Positions 55,437 to 64,000 of a stretch of 64,000 nt of DNA are shown here, in pieces. The position numbers and the translations under genes are program-made. The notes beneath the pieces are model-generated. The model was not told the DNA's origin. It did no database searches and saw nothing but the letters and a program-made list of their open reading frames with translations. Source of the DNA: Azolla caroliniana (taxonomy: Eukaryota; Polypodiophyta); contig JBHGNT010000014.1 of assembly GCA_043228905.1 (NCBI GenBank), forward strand, positions 2,418,001 to 2,482,000, read 5' to 3'. The stretch's first letter is position 1. Every line of letters begins with the position of its first letter.

Positions 55437-55631
55437 CGAAGTAGCTTAGTGGTTAAGGCTTGTAAATATATACAGAGAGGTGTAGAGTTTGAGTCTCTCT
55501 TTTGTGATTACAAAATCAAGGACTATTTTGCTCCCCTTCTATTTTTGTGATAAAGGGAAATAAACAAAAAAGCATGTAATGATAATATAGGTGCCTCTCT
55601 CCTCTATAGGAGGGGAGGAATAGGGCTTATG
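55437..55631 (+). repeat. tRNA-like SINE fragment at the array's end
   Basis: GTAGCTTAGTGGTTAAGGC (A-box-like) is followed 40 bases later by GAGTTTGAGTCTC (B-box-like), then a non-coding tail. It differs from the tRNA-Gln heads and lies right where the satellite array ends. Confidence 0.5.
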
Positions 55632-56685
55632 TAAAAACGAAGGTGCGGAAGCTTTAGAGAACCGGCTTAGCCCGATAGCATCAGCTCCTATTCTAGCTCA
55701 TGTTGATCCGAAAAAACCTTTCACCATTGAGGCAGAAGTGTCAGATTTCGTCCTTGATAGCCTTCTATCACAACAAGGCAATGATGAAAAACTACATCTT
55801 GTGGCTTTCCACTCGCATAAGTTTGATGCTGTTGAAATCAATTACAAGATACATGACAAGGAGCTATTAGCAATAGTGGACTCTTTTGCATAATGGAGAC
55901 ATTTTGTAGAGAGATCTTCTCATCAAGTCACCGTATTCAGTGATCACAAAAATCTTGCCTACTTCTAGAATGCTTGTGTATTAAATCGACGACAAGTTTG
56001 GTGGGCCCAATTTCTCACTCGTTTCAACTTCAAAATTACATATCGTCCTAGGAAGCATCAAGAGAAGGCAAATGCATTATCACGGCGCTCATATCTAGCA
56101 CCTTGTCCTGATGATCCAACATTTGATAATAAAAAACAAGTAATCTTGGGACCAACACGATTGCAAGCAACATGGGTTTTTGACACTCCATTGGATTCCC
56201 GCATTATCAATACGATACGTGAAGACTTGAAGACAGACACTTTTGCTCAAGCCATTCTAGCACAATTTGATCCCTCTCGGACATCCTCTTCACAGTCCCA
56301 ACAACCAGGTACGGACTATCGACAATTCGAATGTCATGATGGATTACTATTCTTTAAGAAACTCTTGTATGTTCCCAATGGTTCTTGTCGCCTTCGAGTA
56401 GTCCAAAATTTTCATGACACATATACAACTGGACATTTCGGTATTACTAAAACGTTGGATTTAGTGCAACAATCATTTTGGTGGCCTCATATGCGACGAT
56501 TTATCGAAGACTATGTTCGGACATGTGATACATGTTGCAGAGCCAAGATGCCAAGACACCATCCATATGGTTTATTGGAACCATTACCAATTCCAAGCAA
56601 GCCATGGCAGTCCATTTCTCTAGATTCTATCACAGATCTTCCAGTTTCAAAGGGATTTGATGCGATATTAACAGTAGTAGATCAA
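55632..56685 (+). pseudogene. Ty3/Gypsy pol remnant, first part
   Basis: From about 55632 the frame covers the end of RT and RNase H (KPFTIEAEVSDFVLDSLLSQ, HDKELLAIVDS, TVFSDHKNLAY) with stops near 55890 and 55966. Next come the integrase zinc-binding HHCC region (HDTYTTGHFGITKT, TCDTCCRAK) and the start of the integrase core (WQSISLDSITDLP, the first catalytic Asp). It is cut at 56685 by a minus-strand Copia and resumes at 62388. It resembles chromovirus-type Gypsy elements. Confidence 0.88.
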
Positions 56686-57107
56686 TGTGAAAAGAATAGC
56701 ATGCGGAAGCAATAGAAAATCGAACACAGAAACGCAGGTTTAATGGAGAGCTTGAATATACAAAGTATGCGGGAGAGACAAACAAACAAAGAGAATGCAC
56801 ACAAAGACTCAATTCAAAAATAGTACACAGTCTGTACATAGGATGTGCTCAATGAGCACTTTTATACAGGTCCATACGGACTGACAGAAGTACTGACACG
56901 TACTTCAATGCTCATAAGTGAGCTCTACACTAACTCCCAAAAATATATTCCTATGCGGAATATCTTTCCAACGGCCTCGCAGTTTACGCACCGCTACGGC
57001 TTCTTGTTGCGCACCGGTTTATGCACCCGGTTTACGCATCGATCCCAACCGATCCGGTTCTCTGCTTGCACAGCAGATCCGGCCAATGTTGATCTTGTAT
57101 CTCAACA
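56686..57107 (-). repeat. 3' LTR of the inserted Copia
   Basis: 422 bases, TGTGAAAAGAATAGC to ATCTCAACA on the plus strand. The polypurine tract TGTGGGGGAG (minus strand) adjoins it at 57108. Confidence 0.9.
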
Positions 57108-60100
57108 CTCCCCCACAAGCTCAACTTGAGGTTCCATTCGCTCTTCCAGATCTACGCTCCGATTCCTTTTGGCTCCACTCTTGCTCGCGCTCCTCGACCT
57201 GTTCGATTTCGCGTGCCTCGAACCTTCCGGTCGGCTTGCGTGCTCATGTGGCCCTTCTCAGCTCCTTTGTTGTCGCGGTGTTGGCGCTTCTTCCGCTGCC
57301 TTCTCTTCCGCTTGGCACTCAGTTGATTCGGCGTATCCGAATCAAACATCCGAACCGACTCAGCTTCCTCCAATCGGTTTTCGCCTTCGTCTGAGTTGTC
57401 TATCTCCAACTCATCTTCGGTCTTCTCACCCTTGATGGCTTCGTCTCCCCCGCGCTTGGTTGGCTTTGGCTCTTTCTTTCGACTTCTCCCCTTATGTTCG
57501 CTTTCGGAATCTTCGGCGGATCCGCCCTCGGCTTCTTCAGCCGATCCGAAATCGAATTCGTTATCTGACTCGGCGTCGTGGTCTTCCGGAACTTCTCTCC
57601 CCCTTTCGTGGTCATTCGGGACATCTCTCCCCCTCAAGTTCGGCATGTCGAGGTGACACAACCCAAGCGCACCCGAGAATTGCCGCAACTTGTCCAGACC
57701 AAGAGGCTTGGTGAAGATGTCAGCTGTTTGCCGATCCATCGGAACATATCGAATTTCGACTTCACCAGAGAGGACACGCTCACAGACGAAATGGTAGTGC
57801 ACCTCAATGTGCTTAGTCCAGGCGTGGAAGACGGGGTTGTTTGCTAGTTGGATGTTGTTGAGATTGTCATAGTAGATTGGCGTTGGATCGGATACCTCCA
57901 CCTGCAGATCCTTAAGTAGTCGCTTCAACCATATGGCTTCGCATGTCGCGATAGCCGTTCCTCTATACTCGGCTTCGGTGCTCGACAGCGGAACTATCGG
58001 CTGTTTCTTGCTACTCCACACGATCGCGGCACTCCCAAGAGAGAACGTGAAACCGGACGTGGATCGGTGATCGGTGACGTTGCCAGCCTAGTCGGCATCG
58101 GTGTAGCTGACCAACTGTGGTGTTGTACTAGTCCGATATAGTAGCCCCTAGTCCTTAGTGCCGCTTACGTACCGCAGTACGTGTTGCGCACACTAAAGGT
58201 GCCCCTCGGTAGGTCGTGCCATGAACTGACTAATCACCCCGACCAGGTAGCTGATATCTGGTCGGGTGATGGTCAAGGATATAAGGCTTCCGACTATCTG
58301 TCGGAACCTCGTTAGGTCGCATACCTTTTTGGAATCGGGGCAAAGCTTGACGGTTCTATCCAGAGGAGTCGAGACGGACTTATAGTCGGCCATCCCAAAT
58401 TTGAAGAGCATACTCAGCACGTAATATCGTTGGCTGATCAGTATGCCTTCGGGGGTTCGGATCACTTCGATCCTGAGTAAGTAATGAAGGTCTCCCAAAT
58501 CCTTCATGTCGAATGATACCGCAAGATGGAGCTTCACGCGGTCAATCTCACCTAGGTCGGCGTCGGTGATGACCAAGTCATCAACATAAACTAAAATACT
58601 AACCGGCCTGAGTCCACCTTTCCGGATGAACAGTGAGGAGTCTGATTTTGACGTCGCAAAGCCCATCCGACGCAATCGTTGCGTGATCTTCGTGTTCCAG
58701 GCACACGGGGCTTGCTTTAGTCCATAAAGGGACTTCTTCAACCGGCACACCGCTGAGGTGTTCGTTCCGGAGTAAAATCCGGGAGGCTATACCATGTACA
58801 CCTGTTCCTCAAGCTCACCTTGCAGGAAAGTATTCTTTACATCCATCTTATGTAAGTGCCACCCCTTCGCCGCAGCTACTACGAGCAAAACGCGGACGGT
58901 CTTCATCTTCGCGACCGGTGCAAACATCTCATCATAGTCGATGCCACCTACATCCGATCGACTTCACACCTTTCAGTGCATCAACCAGGTCCCAGGTTTC
59001 ATTGTCCGCCAATGTGTGCATCTCTTCCTCCATCGCGGCATGCCAATTCACGTCTTTGCCGCTTCTGCGTAGCTCTCCGGCTCACGCACTTCCGCTACAC
59101 GGGTCATGTACGCATAGTGATGCGCCATGTACTCATTGTATACGAACCGCATAATAGGGTTCTTCTGGCGGGTAGATCGGTGTAATTTCTTATTAGCCGA
59201 TGTTGAGGCTTTCTTGGCCGATGGAGACTTCGCTCTTGAAGACCCGTCATCACTTCCTTCGGAGTCGGACTCGCATCCATCTGACTTGTTCCTATTCGTA
59301 CTATAATCTGACACCTTCTTCTTCCCTTTTTCCTTGCGCGTAAGCCGTCTCCCCGGTTTCCTGCACGGGGAATGCACGGCCGAGTCTCCACTACTTACCG
59401 GCTCTTCTTCGGACTGGTCAAACCGACTCAGTCGTCCATTCGGTCCACTTAACCGAAATGAGATCGGACTCTCTTCGAGGATCCTGATTTCACCCTCATC
59501 CGGAGGCACTTCAGCCTCGCTAACCTCATCGTCAGAACTCGGATTGGAATTGAGGTCTAGAGTCGGAGGCAAATACCAAGACGCGGACTCGTCAAACACA
59601 ACGTCGCGCCTCACGCGAGCTTGTTTGGTTCGAGGGTTATAGCACTTATAACCCTTCTGCTCCTCTGAATAGCTGACCAGGATACACTTCTCGACTTTCA
59701 CGGCTAGCTTCTTTCGCTTTTCCTTTGCTTCATGCACATACGCAATGCTACCGAAAACTCTCAAGTGTCGTAGATTCCGCTTCCTTCCGAAATACTGCTC
59801 ATGCACCGACACTTTGTCTCCGATCCGATTCTGGATGTACACTACGGTTTGTACTGCCTCGGCCCAATAGAACTTGGGCAAGCTCTTTTCTTCCAGCATT
59901 GCCCATGCCCCTTCCACAACCGACCGATTTTTCCTTTCGGCCACACCATTTTGCTCTGGCGTATATCTGCCACTGAATTCACGCCGAATTCCCATCTGTT
60001 GCAGATACCCGTTGAATTGACTAGAAAAGTACTCTTTTCCACCATCCAACTGCATGCACTTGATCTTTCTTCCTGTTTCCCTCTCGATGAAACTCTTGAG

Positions 60101-61847
60101 GTCCTGGAAACAGTCGAAGACTTCACTCTTCTTCTCAATGAGGTAGATCCACGTGTGCCGCGTATAGTCGTCGATGAAGGAGACGAAATATCGACTCCCA
60201 CCAAGACTAACATTCTGTGTCGGCCCCCATACATCGGAATGTAACAAATCGAGCTTGTTCTGACTCTGGTTACGCTCGTTAGGGAAAGGAAGTTGGTGTT
60301 GTTTCCCTAGCTGGTAGGCTTCACAAATTTATGCCTTCCGGCCACTAAATTTGGGCAATCCGAACACCACCTGTTTCGATTGCAGGTCCTAAAGCCGTTG
60401 ATAGTTGGTGTGGCCTATCCGCTTGTGCCATAAGTCGATATCCGACTCGACTTTTTGTCCTTTCGCGAGCATTGCGGTGCCACCGTCACTAGAGTCGAGG
60501 ATAAACATTCTCCCGTCTCTACGCCCTTGCGCAATAACTCGGCCTACTTCCTCGATGAAGCACCTGAGATGCGTGAACCGGACTTGCATCCCCTGGTCGA
60601 CGATCTGCCCGACCGACACCGGATTCTTCGTGATTGTCAGGACGTGTAACACGTTCATGAGTTTCCCTTTCTGCCCGACATGGCTCAAGGGAACTTCACC
60701 GACATTCATGATCAGATGCGGAGTGTCATCTCCGGTTGCGACTACTCCCGGTTGCATCGGTTTCTCAAGGTATGAGAACCACTCCTTGTGGCATGTCATG
60801 TGGTTTGATGTGCCGGAGTCGACGTACCACACCTCGTCCAATTTCGGGGTGGACTCCTTCATCGAGTTTGCTTCGTGTCTCGTCACGAAGGCTGACCCTT
60901 TTTCGGCTTTTCCAGATCCTTCGGCGTAGTGCGATCGTTGCCGATTAGCCTTGTCGGTTTGTCCGGAACCTGATCCGGATCCGGATCCGGTCCTCTCCGA
61001 ATCGGCATGCTTCTTCCAGCACTGACTTCTCCTTATGGCCTTTCTTGCCACAGTACCAGCATTCCGCGGCGGATTTCCCTTGTCAGTTCTCATCGCCTCG
61101 ACTCCCCCTGTTTCCGGAGGGTTTGGAATTGCTGTCGGCATCACTTCGGTGCCTCCTTCCTTGATCCCGTTGGCCGCCTCCATTGCGCACCAACTCGCCT
61201 CATCCGCCACGACCACGGGGCCTATCTCCCTCTGTGTACAGCATCTTGCTATCGGCTTGCATACTCGTCAATTCACCCACGTGGTTCTCCTCTATAAGGA
61301 GCATCAACTGTAGGTCAAAAAACGACAGCGTATTCTCCCATGTGCACACAACAGTTCGGAATGCTCCGAACTTCGACGCCAGTCCCCCGAGACAAATCTA
61401 CACCATTTCCCCTTCCTCGACGTTCACATCGATGGAGGCTAGGGAGTCGCATATATCTTTGATCTTCGAGGTATAATCAGCCACCGACAAATCGTGTTGT
61501 CGCAAGTTGCTCAACTCTTGTCGGAGTTGGAGCTTTCTGACTGTGGTGCTTGCGGCGAAAATCTTTTTTAGATTTCCCCAAGCATCCTTTGGCATTTTTG
61601 CATCCCGAATGTAGCTTAAAAGCTATTCACCCACACAAGACGTGAAGCAGTAGAGGACTCTACTCGCCGACTGTTCCCACGCTGGGAAATCTCTATGTGT
61701 CGAATCGGGTGTTGTATCATTTGCTCCATCGACATAGCTCCAGTATCCATGCCCGCGTAGGTACTCGTGCATCTTGTATGACCAAGACGCGTAGTTGTTT
61801 TTGTCGAGCTTCTCGGTAGGAAGCGAGCTAGCCATGCCTCTATCCAT
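57108..61847 (-). pseudogene. Copia Gag-Pol with C-terminal extension, broken
   Basis: From ATG 61847: gag (LDKNNYASWSYKMHEYLRGHG; stops near 61623 and 61397), a decayed zinc-knuckle region (NAGTVARKAIRRSQCWKK near 61060), protease (VWYVDSGTSNHMTCH near 60820), GAG-pre-integrase, integrase (60247 onward; SDVWGPT, FIDDYTRHTW, QLDGGKEYFSS), RT (58750-58193; LVYVDDLVI) and RNase H (58021 onward; PLSSTEAEYRGTA). Several frameshifts and stops separate these. After RNase H an extension of about 240 residues runs to the LTR. It shares DHDAESDNEFDFGS, NRTGRGARAR and the ending PQVEL-GEC with the 27.4-33.3 kb element, though a frameshift near 57152 interrupts it. Confidence 0.9.
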
Positions 61848-61936
61848 TTTGTTTTTCCTGTTCTTTACGAATGTTAGGTTTTCTTCTCGAGCTAAGGTCG
61901 GCTGCAGAGGTTCTCAACCCTCGCACTCTAATACCA

Positions 61937-62387
61937 TGTGAAAAGAATAGCGTGCGGAAGCAATAGGAAACCGAACACAGAAACGCAGTTTTAATGGAGA
62001 GCCTGAATATACAAAGTATGCGGGAGAGATAGACAGACAGAGATAATGCACACAAAGACTCAATTCAAAAATAGTACACAATCTGTACATAGGATCTGCT
62101 CAATGAGCACTTTTATACAAGTCCATACGGACTGACAAAAGTACTGACATGTATTCAATGCCCATAAGTGAGCTCTACACTAATTCCCAAAAATATATTC
62201 CTACGTGGAATATCTTTCCAACGGCCTCACGGTTTACGCACCGCTACGGCTTCTCGTTGCGCACCAGTCTGCGCACCGGTTTACGCACCCGGTTTATGCA
62301 CCGGTTCGGCCTAATCGATCGATCCTAACCGATCCGGTTCTTGGCTTGCACAGCCGATCTGGCCAGTGTTGAGCTTGTATCTCAACA
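61937..62387 (-). repeat. 5' LTR of the inserted Copia
   Basis: 451 bases, TGTGAAAAGAATAGC to ATCTCAACA on the plus strand. The adjacent primer-binding site (61923-61936) is decayed: TGGTATTAGAGTGC instead of TGGTATCAGAGC on the minus strand. Confidence 0.9.
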
Positions 62388-62703
62388 ATCGATATACTAA
62401 GATGGCACATTTCCTACCTTGTACTAAGGAAATCACTAGTGAAGAAACCATCGAAATTGTCACGGGTGAGGTATTTCGGCGTCATGGCCTCCCAAATAGT
62501 ATCATCAGCGACCGTGGACCTCAATTCGTCTCGAAATTCTAGAAGCATCTCTTCAAAATGCTCAAGGTCACTTGTAACCTCTCCTCCGACTATCACCCTC
62601 AAACAGACGAACAAGCATAACGACGAACAAGCAGAACGAACAAATCAAACGTTGGAACAGTATCTTCAGTGTTTTCTAAGCTATCAACAGGATAATTGGG
62701 CGG
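62388..62703 (+). pseudogene. Ty3/Gypsy integrase remnant, second part
   Basis: It continues the integrase core: TKMAHFLPCTKEI, GLPNSIISDRGPQFVSKF (second catalytic Asp) and CNLSSDYHPQTD, then RTNQTLEQYLQCF (catalytic Glu region). A TAG near 62539 and a shift near 62615 break it. At 62704 it is cut by another LTR. Reading across the Copia from 56685, the VVD...YTKMAHF motif is restored, which confirms the insertion site. Confidence 0.88.
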
Positions 62704-63391
62704 TGTCGTGAAGAAAACCGTCCACAAGCGGAATCGGTGCACCAAAGCGTAGGAACCGGCTCTTTATGCACGTGCGCCTTATGTTGTACATAGGAGATCC
62801 TAGGCGGGCAGATTCGGTAGGTAGGAAGTAAAGGGGAAACGGCTCCTTCCTAGCCTATAAAAGGAGGGAGACGAGGAGGAGAAAAGGGGATCGCGGAGAG
62901 TCGAGGACGAAGTGCTGTCGGTTTGCGTGCGAAGGCTTCTCTCTCTCTCTCTTTCTGGTTGCAAACGCCATAGCTTCCTTCTGTGCAGGTTTCGGGAGGC
63001 CCGCGCTGCTCTGAGGAATGCCCGAGTGCTTCCGGCAGCACCTCCAACCTACTCATCCTCCTCTGTGCGTTTACGAGCAGGTATCAGCATCTGTTTGCCG
63101 GCCTGTTCAGTTGTAACCGACTTCGTGTTTTGTTGTCTTCGCGTTCTTGTTGTTTGTCTTTGTTAATACATACATACATTCGTGTCTTTCTGTGTCGCTG
63201 TCCCACTTGCGTCTTTGCGTCGAAGGGCCGTGTCCCTGTGGATCTACGCTCGCACGTAGAGGGTTCTTCCCACTCCTCTCTCGCTCTTTGGTACAGGACC
63301 CCCGAGGTTCCGCCTCATTCCACGCATCCGCGAGGAATACCTCGACATCTTTGGTGAACCCGACGTGAAAGAGGCGGCAGAAGAACAGAAG
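62704..63391 (+). mobile_element. 5' LTR and leader of a further LTR element
   Basis: TGTCGTGAAGAAAACC at 62704 looks like an LTR start, breaking the Gypsy integrase. CCTATAAAAGGAGG (62854-62867) is a strong TATA box, with a CT-rich stretch 80 bases on. I could not fix the LTR end or the primer site, so leader and LTR are not separated. The element leaves the window. Confidence 0.6.
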
Positions 63392-64000
63392 ATGAGGGGG
63401 TCGGATCTTGCAGAGGCCATGGCTCCGGCCGTGGATCGGATATTGAGCACACGCGAGGGCACCGGTGCCCTCGACAGAGCCATTGAGGCGGTCGTCGGTA
63501 CGATCGGCCGTTTCAGCGGAAAGGATGCTACGAAGTATTTGGCGTCCTACGGGGCGGAAATGCTGATGCGGGACATTCCAGAAGAGAGGCGTCTTGCCGG
63601 GTTCCCTCGAGTGGCGATGCCGAGCATCCATGCGGAGGTGCTCGAGGTACGGGCAGAGAGCCGTACCTGGGAGGAGTTCGAAGGCCGACTCCTAGAGAAA
63701 TATGGGCTGGACGACGCGCTCCAGCTTTCGAAACGGGACTTCATGGAATGGGTGGAGTCCCCCGGCAAAGGAAGAAACGTGTCGGCACTCCTCCGGGAGT
63801 TCGAAGAACGCTTTGCGCGCCTTTCGGCGCTTGACCGAACCATTCTGGATACGAGCCGGGTCCTACTGTTCGTCAAGTCGGTGGATGAGCGGGACCGGGA
63901 TCAAGTCGGCTCCTTGCTGGAAACTGAAGACGGGCTGACAACCGACTGGGCTGCGGTTAAGAGAGTCTATAGCCGTTTCGACAAACGGCGAGAATGGGCT
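63392..64000 (+). CDS. Retrotransposon gag, partial at window end
   Basis: An open frame of 203 codons from ATG 63392 runs off the window; the frame is open upstream of this Met too. It contains DAIEAVVGTIGRF-like text (ALDRAIEAVVGTIGRFSG), KYLASYGAEML, WEEFEGRLLEKYGLDD and LLREFEERFARLS. This is the layout of a Ty3/Gypsy gag capsid domain (helical, followed by YG-D and F...RF motifs). No lesion is seen in the visible part. A zinc knuckle and pol are expected to the right. The Gypsy assignment is by resemblance. Confidence 0.65.
   Translation, partial: MRGSDLAEAMAPAVDRILSTREGTGALDRAIEAVVGTIGRFSGKDATKYLASYGAEMLMRDIPEERRLAGFPRVAMPSIHAEVLEVRAESRTWEEFEGRLLEKYGLDDALQLSKRDFMEWVESPGKGRNVSALLREFEERFARLSALDRTILDTSRVLLFVKSVDERDRDQVGSLLETEDGLTTDWAAVKRVYSRFDKRREWA

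Larger units (their letters stand above)
42565..55440 (+). repeat. tRNA-Gln-headed satellite array, ~26 monomers
   Basis: All units face the same way. tRNA-like heads start near 42651, 43139, 43620, 44105, 44590, 45073, 45554, 46506, 47076, 47558, 47913, 48400, 48719, 49220, 49589, 50081, 50547, 50912, 51395, 51880, 52261, 52999, 53486, 54329, 54824 and 55303. Most intervals are 479-501 bases, modal about 484; shortened units are 319-381. Each head has an A-box (TAGTCTAGTGG), anticodon loop CTTTGAA (anticodon TTG) and B-box (AGTTCGAATCT). The rest is AT-rich spacer with landmarks CCAACACTTAC, TTGTGAGTAAA, TATATATCACTAACATATTG and GACTATGATATGTACAAAAC. Two decayed tRNA 3' halves also lie in each monomer. 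No T-run follows the heads closely, so normal Pol III gene function is doubtful. Confidence 0.95.
56686..62387 (-). mobile_element. Complete but decayed Copia, inserted in Gypsy integrase
   Basis: LTRs at 56686-57107 (422 bases, 3') and 61937-62387 (451 bases, 5') flank a broken gag-pol on the minus strand. Flanks are ATCAA (56681-56685) and ATCGA (62388-62392), a TSD with one change. The LTR length difference comes mainly from an extra run of CACCGGTTTACGCAC-type repeats in the 5' LTR. It shares the LTR central block, gag and C-terminal extension with the element at 27358. Confidence 0.93.

Noticed and set aside
42565-55440. CRISPR-like array
   Set aside because: Regular repeats and spacers, but a plant nuclear context, 484-base period and tRNA-like heads identify a satellite.
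63107-63631. 174-codon minus-strand frame at the window end
   Set aside because: Overlaps the gag frame and LTR leader; no domain.

Overview
The window is nuclear DNA of a flowering plant. It holds one intact plant gene (an ARMADILLO REPEAT ONLY-type protein), several Ty1/Copia elements primed by initiator-Met tRNA, Ty3/Gypsy remnants, a decayed chloroplast ndhB fragment and tRNA-derived repeats. I cannot name the species. Nearly everything except the ARO-like gene at 7222-9243 is transposon or satellite.

Layout. 1-2.4 kb: a solo LTR with a perfect target-site duplication (TSD), a small cluster of a 14-base palindrome, an LTR fragment and the ndhB relic. 2.4-6.6 kb: AT-rich, no gene. 6.6-9.3 kb: the ARO-like gene with microsatellites and a short uORF in front. 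9.3-12.1 kb: its 3' flank with two duplications, a 76-base minisatellite and two telomere-like tracts. 12.1-17.0 kb: Copia remnants interrupting one another. 17-21 kb: tRNA-like repeats and a minus-strand Gypsy relic split by a solo LTR. 21.0-26.3 kb: a complete, very young Copia element with an intact 1358-residue polyprotein, inserted in the LTR of an older Copia. 27.4-33.3 kb: a complete but decayed Copia with a long extension after RNase H.

26.7-42.4 kb (less that Copia) looks like a large, little-described DNA transposon. A minus-strand putative transposase in pieces (HGKG/CFCFHC/AEEGN signatures) converges on plus-strand genes for a Cys/His zinc-finger protein and a protein with a degenerate FCP1-like phosphatase fold. 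Arrays of the perfect palindrome TAGCTAATTAGCTA occupy what appear to be the introns of both the transposase and the zinc-finger gene.

42.6-55.4 kb is a satellite of about 26 monomers, all in one orientation, usually about 484 bases. Each starts with a sequence that folds as a complete tRNA-Gln(UUG). The monomer also carries two further decayed tRNA 3' halves, and a SINE inserted in the array was copied along with it. 55.6-62.7 kb is a Gypsy pol relic whose integrase region is split by a complete, decayed minus-strand Copia. The window ends in the 5' part of another LTR element with an open gag frame.

Little here acts together as a pathway. The working units are the ARO-like gene (ROP-linked tip growth, by family) and possibly the young Copia at 21.0-26.3 kb. 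The rest records nested insertion, solo-LTR formation and tandem amplification of tRNA-derived and palindromic sequence.
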